NCBI GenBank assembly: GCA_016210005.1
Contig: JACQVA010000193.1
Location: 1 to 64,000, forward strand
DNA: 64,000 nt
Direction of reading: 5' to 3'
From: Deltaproteobacteria bacterium
Lineage (GTDB): Bacteria; Desulfobacterota; Binatia; HRBIN30; JACQVA1
In this document: positions 1-8,198 of the stretch, piece by piece
Layout of the letters: every line of letters starts with the position of its first letter
Numbering within the stretch: position 1 is the first letter of the stretch
The notes under the pieces: generated by a model
What the model was told of the DNA's origin: nothing
The model's input: only the letters and a program-made list of their open reading frames with translations
Database searches by the model: none
Translations under genes and position numbers: made by a program

Positions 1-77
1 CCCTGCTGTGGCGTAGCGATACTGCCAGCCAGCTCTGCCTGACCTGCCACGACAAGGGCACCTACACCGCACCGTAA
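1..77 (+). CDS. C-terminal end of a multihaem c-type cytochrome (partial)
   Basis: Only the last 25 codons are inside the window; the 5' part lies upstream of base 1. The residues include a haem-binding CLTCH motif (codons at 36-50) and end at TAA (75-77). The tail LLWRSD..S.LCLTCHDKG.Y.AP matches almost residue for residue the end of the cytochrome encoded at 1313-2119, so the two are tandem paralogues separated by a gene on the opposite strand. The product should be a periplasmic electron carrier with covalently bound haem c. The number of haems cannot be told from this fragment. Confidence 0.8.
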   Translation, partial: LLWRSDTASQLCLTCHDKGTYTAP

Positions 78-230
78 CGCCAACCGTTGCCCGGCTTCGG
101 CGCGAGGGGAATGCGCCCGTTCCCCTCGCGCCTTCCCCCCCTGCTTGCTTGGCTCTTCCGAACCTATCCCCAAACTTGCATCCGCCGGACCTCAGCCTGC
201 GCCTTACCGCCGGCTGAGTTCCCGACGACT

Positions 231-1007
231 TCAGCTGCTGATCGCGCTTAGCCAGGCCGCGAGATTCTTGGCCAGAAGCAGATTGCCCTCTTTGAGGAAC
301 TGGTTCTGGAAGATGGCGTCGTCTCCGAAGACGACGAAGCGTCCGCGACCGAGGTTTCCGGTTACCACCACCGCGAACGACTGAACTGCGTCACCTTCAG
401 TACGCTTCGCGTCGCCGTTCAAGTCGATCCAGGCGCCTGGGCTGGTCTCGGCGACGATGGTGTCGCGCGTATTTAGCAAGGCCCAGCCGCCGAAGATGCT
501 GAACCCCTTCATGCCCCTGGTTAACTCGTGCGGCCTGAGTCGAGTGACCCGGAAGTTAGCGGGCGTGTTTTCGACGATGTTGTCCTGCTCGAAGATCACG
601 GCGTTGGATATGGACGTGTGCAAGCGGTGCAGCAAGCCGGCAACCGGCGGGCCGATGTGAAGCATGATGCAGAGCCGCCCGCCCCGCTCGACGAAGCGCG
701 TGACCGCCTCGACCTCGCGTTCCGTCAGCGGCTTGAACGCACCCGAGATCACCAGCCCGCCGGCGCCTGCCAGCTCTTGATCGGTGAGCTCCCGGCCGGT
801 GGTCGTGATCTCGAAGCGCTGATCCGCGAGCACCTGCGCGAAGCGGGATAAATCGAGCGGGCCGTCTCTCCCGGCCAGGAAACGTTGCCCGTGCGATTCG
901 TCGAATAGCGCGACGAGCCGGTTGGTCGCGTCAGCGGCTTGCACAACGGCGAGGAAGAAACCGCACCAGGCCACTATGGTGGCCCCGCCGGTCAGCTTGG
1001 TTCGCAT
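231..1007 (-). CDS. Secreted DUF4350-like protein of unknown function
   Basis: A 258-residue protein with a Sec-type signal peptide (about residues 1-24, ending near VVQAADA). The mature part begins LVALFDESHGQRF and ends with FGDDAIFQNQFL, followed by an amphipathic tail. These motifs recall DUF4350/glutamine-amidotransferase-like domains, which have a flavodoxin-like fold and often act as extracytoplasmic accessory proteins. A VISGAFKPLTEREVEAVTRFVERGG segment fits the typical strand-turn-helix of that fold. The role is unknown. It lies on the opposite strand between two paralogous cytochrome genes, so it may be an inserted neighbour rather than a functional partner. The family call rests on motif memory only. 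Confidence 0.65.
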   Translation of the reverse strand: MRTKLTGGATIVAWCGFFLAVVQAADATNRLVALFDESHGQRFLAGRDGPLDLSRFAQVLADQRFEITTTGRELTDQELAGAGGLVISGAFKPLTEREVEAVTRFVERGGRLCIMLHIGPPVAGLLHRLHTSISNAVIFEQDNIVENTPANFRVTRLRPHELTRGMKGFSIFGGWALLNTRDTIVAETSPGAWIDLNGDAKRTEGDAVQSFAVVVTGNLGRGRFVVFGDDAIFQNQFLKEGNLLLAKNLAAWLSAISS

Positions 1008-1255
1008 GCGCCGACCAGAGCCTGTTGCCCGGCCAATTGCAAGGCCTCCTCACGCTGCGGTGCAGCGCCGGGAGCACCGCTCTTGTCGAGGCTGGCGAGG
1101 CGGTGCCGCCTCGTTCTGACCCAACGCCACTGGTCACGGGCGAACCACCCGCGCTCGGCATGTTCCGGGCGTTGGCTCGGTTTTCGGCAAAAACGTGATG
1201 CGCCGGCTGCTCACCAGTTGGCGTGATCGCTCAGGCGTTTGGCCCGTTCATCTCC

Positions 1256-1272
1256 TTGGCACAGCGGTTGCC
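1256..1272 (+). promoter_or_regulatory. Candidate sigma-54 (-24/-12) promoter
   Basis: The sequence TTGGCAC-N5-TTGCC has GG and GC dinucleotides separated by exactly ten bases, the hallmark of RpoN promoters. It lies about 40 bases before the ATG at 1313, leaving room for a short leader with the GGAGGT ribosome site at 1301-1306. The rest of the 1008-1312 interval shows no gene. An activator site was not identified. Confidence 0.45.
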
Positions 1273-1312
1273 CTTAGCACGAAGCAAAGGACACCGCATG
1301 GGAGGTGAAACA

Positions 1313-2119
1313 ATGAGCGCCGTAGTGGTGCGCCTGCTGGCTGCACTCTTCTGGTTGGTGGCGACGACATCACCTGCCTGGGCACTTGCCGCCTCGGGCT
1401 CCGGCTTGGCTGGCAGCCCCCACGATTTCACCAAGCCGAGCAATAGCGCGTACCAGGGCGATCGCAAATCCGACATGTGCATCTTCTGCCACGTACCCCA
1501 CAACGGTAAGGGCGCGGCCGGCCGGTCACAATGGGATCAGATGGCAACTAGCGCCGACAACGGAACCAGTGGCCCACAGGCTTCGGCGACCTTCGACTAC
1601 CTGCCCCTGTGGAACCATGAACTCACCGGCAACTTCGCTTCCTACACGACCTACCAGAACGGTCTCGGCGCACCACAGGCCGGCGCCAAGGCGTCGCAAG
1701 CGATTGCCTCTGGCCGAACTCCGGGCAGCACCTCTCTGCTCTGCCTCAGCTGTCATGACGGCAGCGTGGCCATCAACACCTACGGCAATGGCTCGCAGCT
1801 CGGCGGGGGTGCCACGATCGCCGAGGCCTACATCATCGGCAAGGACAATTACCTGGGAAACCACCACCCGATCGGCTTCGACTACGACGCGGTGCGGTCG
1901 GGGGACAAAGAGATCAGGTCGGCGGATGCCGCCAGCCTAACGCCGACAACCACCGTTAGAGACCATCTCTATGGTCCGGGCAACGAGCGCATGGAGTGCG
2001 GCACCTGCCACTCGGTGCACAACACCGGCAACAGCGGCGAAAGCCTGCTCTGGCGCAGCGACGCGCGCAGCCGGCTCTGCCTCACCTGCCACGACAAAGG
2101 CCGCTACGCCGCGCCGTAG
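1313..2119 (+). CDS. Tetrahaem c-type cytochrome, secreted
   Basis: A 268-residue protein with a signal peptide (MSAVVVRLLAALFWLVATT...AWA) and four CXXCH haem-attachment motifs: CIFCH near the N-terminus, then CLSCH, CGTCH and CLTCH. Additional histidines (HVPHNG, SVHN) could serve as distal ligands. It probably carries electrons in the periplasm. I chose the ATG at 1313 rather than an upstream in-frame codon because GGAGGT sits seven bases before it, the signal peptide starts there, and a sigma-54-like promoter lies just upstream. The C-terminus matches the truncated cytochrome at the left edge. The repeated SLLCLSCHDGS and MECGTCHSVHN pattern is typical of doubled-CXXCH cytochromes used in respiratory chains. 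Confidence 0.9.
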   Translation: MSAVVVRLLAALFWLVATTSPAWALAASGSGLAGSPHDFTKPSNSAYQGDRKSDMCIFCHVPHNGKGAAGRSQWDQMATSADNGTSGPQASATFDYLPLWNHELTGNFASYTTYQNGLGAPQAGAKASQAIASGRTPGSTSLLCLSCHDGSVAINTYGNGSQLGGGATIAEAYIIGKDNYLGNHHPIGFDYDAVRSGDKEIRSADAASLTPTTTVRDHLYGPGNERMECGTCHSVHNTGNSGESLLWRSDARSRLCLTCHDKGRYAAP

Positions 2120-2138
2120 GTCGGCGAACAACGCAGGA

Positions 2139-2271
2139 TTACAACGAACTGAACGAATTAAACCGATTGGGCGGATTCGGAATCGAATGAGCGGCCACCA
2201 GCAATGCCGACGTCGAAGCCTCGGCTTTCTCCCATCCGTGAAATCCGTTCGATCCGTTTAATCCGTTGTAA
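2139..2271. repeat. Intergenic inverted repeat, family A copy 1 (9-bp iterated arms)
   Basis: The right arm is a run of 9-base units of the type AATCCGTTN ending in GTAA. The left arm is the imperfect reverse complement, starting TTACAACG. The element spans 133 bases between the cytochrome and the acyltransferase genes, and two related copies occur at 18397-18490 and 19861-19953. All three start TTACAA/TTAC and end GTAA. It would fold into a long imperfect hairpin. Confidence 0.75.
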
Positions 2272-2320
2272 GAATTGGCGGCCGATTGCGGCACTGCCGG
2301 GCGCGTGTTAGCTGAGAGCC

Positions 2321-3298
2321 ATGCCGCCCACGGCCCCGTTGCGCGCCCGACTCGCCCAAGCCGTACGCTTCGACGGGCTGTGGTGGCGAAGATTCGCTTA
2401 CCTCGGCTGCGTCTACGGGCCGGATTGGTGGACGCACTATTCGCCCCCGGTCATCGCGGCAATCATCTTCGCCATCGTCGGTCGCAACCGCCGCGGCGCC
2501 ATCACCAACTTGCAGCGCATACTGGACCAACCCGACCGGCGGCGCGCCGGGCTGACGGGCTTGCGTATGTTCGCCGAGTTCGCGCACTGCTTGACCGAGA
2601 CGACGCAGTACTACGGGCCGCGCCCGCGAGCGATCCGCCTGGATACTCCCCAACACGATCCACTGGCCGAGGCGCTGCGCGCTGGCCGCGGCGCGGTGGT
2701 GGTCACCGGCCACTTCGGCAACTGGGACATTGCGGCTAAGGCGCTGTGCGACTACGGGCGCCCGATCAACGTGGTTATGGCCCGCGAGGTCAATGCCACC
2801 ACCCAGGAGTACGTGCGCAGTGCCCGCGAGCAGGCCGGGGTGCGGGTCATCTTCTCGGACAGTTCGGTATTCTCGTCGCTCAACATGATTCGCGCGTTAC
2901 GTCAAAACGAGGTGGTAGCGATCCAGCTCGATCGCATGCTCGGGCCCGGCGGCGCGCGGCAGTTGCCGTTTTTCGGCGCCCTCGCCCCGTTTCCGTCCGG
3001 CCCGTTCGTGCTCGCGCGCTTGGCCGGAGCGCCGGTAATCCCGGTCTTCATTCCGCGCCTGGGGCCGCGCCATTACGCCATTCGTGTCACTGGCCGTTTT
3101 TTTCTGGCCCGCGAAGCTCGCGATGCTCACGCGCTCGATCGCGTCATGGGCGAGGTGGTGCGTGAGTTCGAGGCCATGATCCGCGAGTTTCCGACCCAGT
3201 GGTTTCAATTCGCGCCGTTCTGGCCGGCGGCGGCAGCGGCGGCGCTGCCGGCGGTCGACGAAATCGAAGCTCGCCCGCAGCGCCGCCTGCGGCGATAG
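2321..3298 (+). CDS. LpxL/HtrB-type lipid A (or lipid) acyltransferase
   Basis: A 325-residue membrane-associated acyltransferase of the lauroyl/myristoyl transferase superfamily. The catalytic HX4D motif is visible as HFGNWD with His131 and Asp136, in the usual context of a glycine-rich strand (GRGAVVVTGHFGNWD). Later segments (QLDRMLGPGGARQLPFFG and GAPVIPVFIPR) match the family's substrate-binding blocks. The N-terminus has a hydrophobic helix typical of inner-membrane anchoring. Family members transfer an acyl chain from acyl-ACP or acyl-CoA to KDO-lipid A or related glycolipids. The acceptor is not certain here because no other lipid A gene is adjacent. A PlsC-type acyltransferase is encoded convergently just downstream. 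Confidence 0.85.
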   Translation: MPPTAPLRARLAQAVRFDGLWWRRFAYLGCVYGPDWWTHYSPPVIAAIIFAIVGRNRRGAITNLQRILDQPDRRRAGLTGLRMFAEFAHCLTETTQYYGPRPRAIRLDTPQHDPLAEALRAGRGAVVVTGHFGNWDIAAKALCDYGRPINVVMAREVNATTQEYVRSAREQAGVRVIFSDSSVFSSLNMIRALRQNEVVAIQLDRMLGPGGARQLPFFGALAPFPSGPFVLARLAGAPVIPVFIPRLGPRHYAIRVTGRFFLAREARDAHALDRVMGEVVREFEAMIREFPTQWFQFAPFWPAAAAAALPAVDEIEARPQRRLRR

Positions 3299-3345
3299 CA
3301 ATGCCGGCCGGTTGCTCGCCCTGATCCGGCGAGTATCCGGTGGGC

Positions 3346-4080
3346 TTAAGCAGACAGCTCAGCGGCGATGCGCGAGCGCACCAACTCACGCAAGCGATCG
3401 CGGTCTTCGTAGGTCATGCCGGCGGTGGGAATCGGTTCGAGCACCACCAGTTCGGCCTCTCCCGGAACGATCGAGAGGTAGCCCCCCTTCGGCATGATCG
3501 CCTGGGTGCCCTTGCAGACCACGGGCACGACCGGAATGCCGAGATGAATGGCGGCGACGAACGGCCCCTTCTTGAACGGCAGCAGGTTGCCGTCACGGCT
3601 GCGCGTGCCTTCGGGAAAGATGATGGTGGAGAACCGATCGAGGTTGAGGCGGTTGAGCCGGTCGATGGCTTCGAGCGGATTATTGCGATCGATCGGGATC
3701 ATGCCCATGGTGCGCAACACCAGGCCGAGAATCGGCTCGTTGAACATCTCCTGCTTGGCCGCGAAGCGGTTGTTGCCGGGCAGGTAGCCGAGCAGTGCGG
3801 CGATGTCGAAGTGGCTCTGGTGATTGGGGGTGAACATGTACGGCCCGCCGGCAAGATGTTGCAAGCCCCGCACCTTCACGCGCACGCCGCACAGCCGGGT
3901 CAGGTTGCGCGCCTGGGCCTTGGCGAACGCCCAGGTGACGTTCTTGTCGCGGATGAGGCGATACATGACCACGGCGATCGCGCCCATGGTAAACAACATG
4001 GCGCGGAAGATGAAGCGATTGATGACCGTGCGCACCGGCGAGAGTGCCGGCGGCGATACGGTCTGAGCCTGAGTCTGCAT
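3346..4080 (-). CDS. plsC: 1-acyl-sn-glycerol-3-phosphate acyltransferase
   Basis: A 244-residue PlsC-family protein. It contains the four family blocks: NHQSHFD (HX4D catalytic motif), a middle block with GMIPIDRNN, FPEGTRSRDG (phosphate-binding) and the GIPVVPVVCKG block. An N-terminal hydrophobic stretch (about residues 25-42) would hold it at the inner membrane, where such enzymes convert lysophosphatidate to phosphatidate. It is the last gene of a minus-strand series that starts with the acyl-CoA synthetase at 8050, but a 135-base gap separates it from the hydrolase gene, so it may have its own promoter. Confidence 0.88.
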   Translation of the reverse strand: MQTQAQTVSPPALSPVRTVINRFIFRAMLFTMGAIAVVMYRLIRDKNVTWAFAKAQARNLTRLCGVRVKVRGLQHLAGGPYMFTPNHQSHFDIAALLGYLPGNNRFAAKQEMFNEPILGLVLRTMGMIPIDRNNPLEAIDRLNRLNLDRFSTIIFPEGTRSRDGNLLPFKKGPFVAAIHLGIPVVPVVCKGTQAIMPKGGYLSIVPGEAELVVLEPIPTAGMTYEDRDRLRELVRSRIAAELSA

Positions 4081-4215
4081 GGGTAAGAGGCATCACAAAA
4101 ACAAGCAAAAGGCAAAACCAAACGCGCGCCGCTGGGTAGGCGACATGTAATGTGAGTGAGGCGCGATAGGTCAGACCCGTAGCTCTCTATCCCGCGAGGC
4201 GTGTCGGAGCCCCGC

Positions 4216-5091
4216 TCACCCTTCGGGAGGTACACCCTCTAGCGCCGTTGCGATCAGCGGCAGGACGAGTTCCGGATCAGCCAGGGGGGCCGCATGACCG
4301 TTGCGCTGCGCCGGACTCACCGGCGCCACCGCTCCCATGCGCTCGATCAGTTCGCGCCGCGAACGACCGAAGAACTTCACTACCCGGTCCTCCCGAATGT
4401 CGGGCTCTTCTCCCGGCCGTTCCGTGAACAACATGACGGTGCCGGACGCAAACGACGATGCCAGGCTGCTGGCTCCGAAGATCGCCTGCTGGAAATCGCC
4501 TTCGGGAGCGAGGTCCTGAACCACCGCCGGCAACAGCGCCCGTTGGATGACGCGCTTGACCCGGTGCAGCCAGCGCAGCCCGGGCACGTCCCCCAACAGC
4601 AGCAGCAAGCGGTCGGCATCCGCATAGCAGCTGCCGCCGATCAACGGGTTAACGTAGACGGCCGTCAGCCCGCGTAGTTGGCCCTGCGGATCGCTTGCAC
4701 CGGCGTAAGCCGGCAGGAGAGCGCCGATGCTGTAGGCAACCAGAATGATCGGCGCGGGTAGCGCCAACAGCCCTTGGCGCAAGCAGCAGGAGGCGGGAGC
4801 CAGGTGCGCGGTGTCGTCGTAGAGGAATGCCGCCAGATTCGCCCGCTGGCGCAGCGCGCCTGCCAAATGAGCGAATTGTCCGGGGGCGCCACCGCCGCCG
4901 TGAATGAAGACGACCGTGGCCCGGCCGTTGATCAACGGCGATTCATGAACGATTCCGGGTCGAAACCTCCCCCGGCGCACCGCGCTGCGGTACTCGCTCC
5001 GGCCGAACTGCCAGAGCACAGGTCCGGCGGCATCGACTGTCGCCCCGGTGGTCGCGGGGCCTATCAACGACAGTCCCGCCACGACTGTCAC
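4216..5091 (-). CDS. Alpha/beta hydrolase
   Basis: A 291-residue protein with the oxyanion-loop sequence VVFIHGGGGAPGQF and a nucleophile elbow VAYSIGA (Ser near residue 119), so the usual GXSXG is AXSXG. The open frame extends upstream of the PaaK-like gene's stop codon. I chose the GTG at 5091 because it overlaps that stop as GTGA, which implies translational coupling. Its position in an operon with two adenylate-forming ligases suggests a thioesterase, transacylase or ester hydrolase acting on a product of those enzymes. The substrate is unknown. The C-terminal part contains FGRSRRELIERMG, not diagnostic to me. Confidence 0.75.
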   Translation of the reverse strand: MTVVAGLSLIGPATTGATVDAAGPVLWQFGRSEYRSAVRRGRFRPGIVHESPLINGRATVVFIHGGGGAPGQFAHLAGALRQRANLAAFLYDDTAHLAPASCCLRQGLLALPAPIILVAYSIGALLPAYAGASDPQGQLRGLTAVYVNPLIGGSCYADADRLLLLLGDVPGLRWLHRVKRVIQRALLPAVVQDLAPEGDFQQAIFGASSLASSFASGTVMLFTERPGEEPDIREDRVVKFFGRSRRELIERMGAVAPVSPAQRNGHAAPLADPELVLPLIATALEGVPPEG

Positions 5092-6482
5092 TCGCGCTCC
5101 TGGCGCAGCAGGCGGCGGCGGCGCCGGGCGTTGCGCAGCTGCCGGCCAGCGATCCCGAGCACGGTAGGCAGGTCGAAGCGCGGCCACTCGAGCAAGGCCT
5201 CCATGATGGTGATGCTCTTCTTGGATTGCCGGCGCCAGTCGCAGACCAGGCTCGGTTTGTAGATGCGCGGCGAGCGCAGCAAAGCGCTGCGGTCCAACAC
5301 CTCACCATGGCGCAGGTACTCGACCGTGATCGGGAGGTGCAAGCGCTCGCCCAGTGCCCGCTCCGCCGCGGCTTGGTCCAGCCGGGCCGGCTGCGGCGCT
5401 TCGATCAGGAAGTGTAGCCCGCGCTGGCGCACGACGATGAAGAATGTTCGCGTGCCGATCCGGTCGCTCACCTCGTAGGCAGCATCGAGCACCTCACAGG
5501 CGGAGGCCTCGCGCCCGCCGAACTCGAGCAGCTCCTCGAGCCGCCCCAGTACCGTCGCGGTCGGGCGCGGGTCCCCGCAAGGGCACGGCTCCTGGTCCAG
5601 CCGCACCAGGTCTTCGGTGTAATAGCGCACCAGCGGCATGACCTCGTGCACCAGGCTGGTGACGGTGAGCACACCGGCATCACCGGCCGGCACCGGGGCG
5701 TGAGTGTGGCGGTCGAGCACTTCGATCTCGACCAAATCCGAGCACAGATGGAGGCGGCCGTGCAGGCAGCTCAGCCCCAGGCCCATGGCCTCGTTCGAGC
5801 CGTAGAGTTCGACCACGCGCACGCCCCAATCCTGCTCGATAGCGCGCCGCAGCGCCGGCGGCAGCACCGCGCCGCCGCAGAAGATCACTTTGAGTGACTC
5901 GGCCTCGCGACCGAGGTCCAGCCCCTGCTCGCGCGCCAGCTCGCGCAACAGCATCGCCTCGAAGGGCAGGCAGGCGAGCGCGGTCACCCCCAGGCGGCGG
6001 ATGAAGCCGAGCGCGCGGGTGAACGGCACATCCCAAGTCAGGTTACCCGCCGGGATGTGGCAAGCCCCGGCGGATTGCAGCGCCTGCTCGAAGATAAACG
6101 CCGCCGGTGCAAACAGCGGGAAGCGGTTCAGCAAGATCGCGCCGGCCGACAGCTCCGGCACCATGCGGCGCAGCATCTCCGCCAGCAGCCGCACCTCGAG
6201 CAGGCCGCACCAGGTCGAGATCGGCTCGCCGGTGGTGCCGCTCGACTCGTGGTAGTGCCAGGCGGCCGCGGGCGCCACCGCCAGCATCCCGAACGGGCTG
6301 GCGTCACGCAGGTGGTGCTTGAACGTCAGCGGCAGACGGTTGAGCTCGGCCGCGCGCGTCAGATCGTGGCCGGCGAGGTGGCGAGCGTAGAACGTGCTGC
6401 GCCGCGCTCGCGCCACCGCCTGGCACAACTGCTGGTCGCGATCGTCGCTAGGAAGCGCCGCCGGCTCATGGCCTAAATGCAT
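5088..6482 (-). CDS. Phenylacetate-CoA ligase / coenzyme F390 synthetase-like adenylate-forming enzyme
   Basis: A 464-residue member of the PaaK/F390-synthetase branch of the ANL superfamily, which activates a carboxylate as an acyl-adenylate. The phosphate-binding loop YHESSGTTGEP lies near residues 76-88. The ELYGSNEAMG block corresponds to the adenine/substrate motif, and YYTEDLVRLD followed by CPCGDPRPT matches the PaaK-type Cys-rich turn. A C-terminal basic extension (RNARRRRRLLRQ) is unusual. The ATG at 6482 is preceded by GAGGGG and sits just after the synthetase stop (a GTG at 6488 overlapping that stop is the alternative). The frame overlaps the hydrolase by four bases. The physiological substrate is unknown. 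Confidence 0.82.
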   Translation of the reverse strand: MHLGHEPAALPSDDRDQQLCQAVARARRSTFYARHLAGHDLTRAAELNRLPLTFKHHLRDASPFGMLAVAPAAAWHYHESSGTTGEPISTWCGLLEVRLLAEMLRRMVPELSAGAILLNRFPLFAPAAFIFEQALQSAGACHIPAGNLTWDVPFTRALGFIRRLGVTALACLPFEAMLLRELAREQGLDLGREAESLKVIFCGGAVLPPALRRAIEQDWGVRVVELYGSNEAMGLGLSCLHGRLHLCSDLVEIEVLDRHTHAPVPAGDAGVLTVTSLVHEVMPLVRYYTEDLVRLDQEPCPCGDPRPTATVLGRLEELLEFGGREASACEVLDAAYEVSDRIGTRTFFIVVRQRGLHFLIEAPQPARLDQAAAERALGERLHLPITVEYLRHGEVLDRSALLRSPRIYKPSLVCDWRRQSKKSITIMEALLEWPRFDLPTVLGIAGRQLRNARRRRRLLRQERE

Positions 6483-6484
6483 CG

Positions 6485-8050
6485 TCACCCCTCGACCTCC
6501 AAGTGCGCAAAGCGCTGGTGCAGCTCGGCCTTGAGCACCTTGCCGGTACCCGATTGCGGTAGCGGCTGGTGCACGAAGGCGAAATGGCGGGGGCATTTGT
6601 AGCCCGCCAAGTGCCGGCGGCAGTGCGCGATCAAGTCGGGCGCGCTAAGCGTGCCGCCGGCGCGCGGCACGACCACCGCCGCCACCGCTTCGCCCCACTG
6701 CCGGTCGGGCAAGCCGATCACCGCCGCTTGGGCTACCGCCGGATGCCGGCAGAGCACGGCCTCGACCTCAGCCGCAGATACGTTCTCACCGCCGGTGATG
6801 ATCAGGTCCTTGAGGCGGCCGACGATGTGCACGAAGCCGTCGTCGTCGATGCGGCCGAGGTCCCCGGTGTGCAGCCAGCCGTCGCGCAGCGTTTGGCGGG
6901 TCTCTTCCGGGCGGCGCCAGTAGCCGAGCATGACGTTCGCGCCCCGGGCGGTGAGCTCGCCGACCTCACCCGGCGGCAGCTCCCGGCCGGCAGCATCGCA
7001 CACGCGCAGCCGAACACCCACGACCTCGCGGCCCACCGAGCCCAGACGCGAGCTGGCCGCCGGGGAATCGTAGTCCAACCACTCGAACTTCTGCGAGGCC
7101 AGCATCGGCGCCGCCTCGGTCATGCCGTAGCCCTGGCACAGGATAGGTCCGAAGCACCGCCGGGCCGCCCGCAGCAGATCCACCGGCATCGGAGCGCCGC
7201 CGAACACCAGCAAGCGGAGCGAGGCGTAGTCCGCCGCCGAAGGCCCAGGGTGATCGACCAGCAAGCCGATCATCGCCGGCACCAGCGCCGATAGGGTCAC
7301 CTTTTCGCGCCGCACGACTTCGGCGAAGGCGGCGGGCGAGAACCCGCGCATGAAGGTGTGCCGGGCACCGGCCGCGGTCAGCGCGTAACATGCCCAGGCG
7401 TCGGCAACATGAAACATGGGGGCCGCGTGCAGCCAGACATCGTCCTCGAGGAAGGGAAAGTTCATCAGCCCATGCTGGGCGTTGGCGACCACGTTGCGCT
7501 GACTGAGCATGACACCGCGCGGGCGCCCGGTGGTACCGGAGGTGTAGAAGAGATTTATCATGTCGTCTTCGCGCCAATGGCGTGCGGCGTGGGTTAGCGG
7601 CGGCGCCGGCGCCAGCAGGCGCTCGTAGGCAAGCATTCCTGCCGGCGCCTCGCCGGTCAGCGCGATTACGTGTCTGAGATCGGGCAATTCGGCACGCAGG
7701 CCGGCAACCGCTTCCACGAAATCCGCGGCCACCAGCAGCGCCGAGGCGCGCGCGTCGCGCAGGGTAAATGCGATCTCGGCGGCAGCCAGTCTGGTGTTCA
7801 ACGGCACCAGCACGGTGCCGGCGTAGTGAGAGGCGAAATATGCTTCCCAGTAACGGTGCGAGTTGCCCGCCAGCACCGCCACGTGATCGCCGGGGGTGAG
7901 CCCGAGCCCGAGCAAACCGGCTGCAAGCCGCCGCACCCGCTCGCTGGCCTCACGGTAGGTGTAGCGCGTGTCGCCGTCGGCAAGCGCGACCCGCGAGCCG
8001 TGAATCGCGACGGCGTGCTCCAGCAAATCCCCCACCAACAACGAAGTCAT
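6485..8050 (-). CDS. Long-chain-type acyl-CoA synthetase (AMP-dependent)
   Basis: A 521-residue ANL-superfamily ligase forming acyl-CoA from a carboxylic acid, ATP and CoA. It shows the P-loop YTSGTTGRPRGVMLS (about residue 168), the GYGMTEAAP substrate block, the hinge/ATP motif GWLHTGDLGRIDDDGF, the GRLKDLIITGGENVSAAEVE block, and the C-terminal catalytic lysine region PQSGTGKVLK. The start at 8050 is supported by AAGGTG four bases upstream. It is the first gene of the minus-strand operon and diverges from the radical-SAM gene at 8199. Substrate chain length cannot be read from sequence; fatty acid, aromatic acid or another carboxylate are possible. Confidence 0.88.
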   Translation of the reverse strand: MTSLLVGDLLEHAVAIHGSRVALADGDTRYTYREASERVRRLAAGLLGLGLTPGDHVAVLAGNSHRYWEAYFASHYAGTVLVPLNTRLAAAEIAFTLRDARASALLVAADFVEAVAGLRAELPDLRHVIALTGEAPAGMLAYERLLAPAPPLTHAARHWREDDMINLFYTSGTTGRPRGVMLSQRNVVANAQHGLMNFPFLEDDVWLHAAPMFHVADAWACYALTAAGARHTFMRGFSPAAFAEVVRREKVTLSALVPAMIGLLVDHPGPSAADYASLRLLVFGGAPMPVDLLRAARRCFGPILCQGYGMTEAAPMLASQKFEWLDYDSPAASSRLGSVGREVVGVRLRVCDAAGRELPPGEVGELTARGANVMLGYWRRPEETRQTLRDGWLHTGDLGRIDDDGFVHIVGRLKDLIITGGENVSAAEVEAVLCRHPAVAQAAVIGLPDRQWGEAVAAVVVPRAGGTLSAPDLIAHCRRHLAGYKCPRHFAFVHQPLPQSGTGKVLKAELHQRFAHLEVEG

Positions 8051-8198
8051 GTTCACCTTAGCCGGCGGTGACAAAACAAGATCGACAACCAAAAGTCAAA
8101 ACCGAACGCCGGCATCGTCGCGCGCATCGCCGCTTCACTCAGGCAGGTGCCCTCCTCCCAGCGTTGACTTGGAGGAGCAATGCTCGATAATCCGCGCC

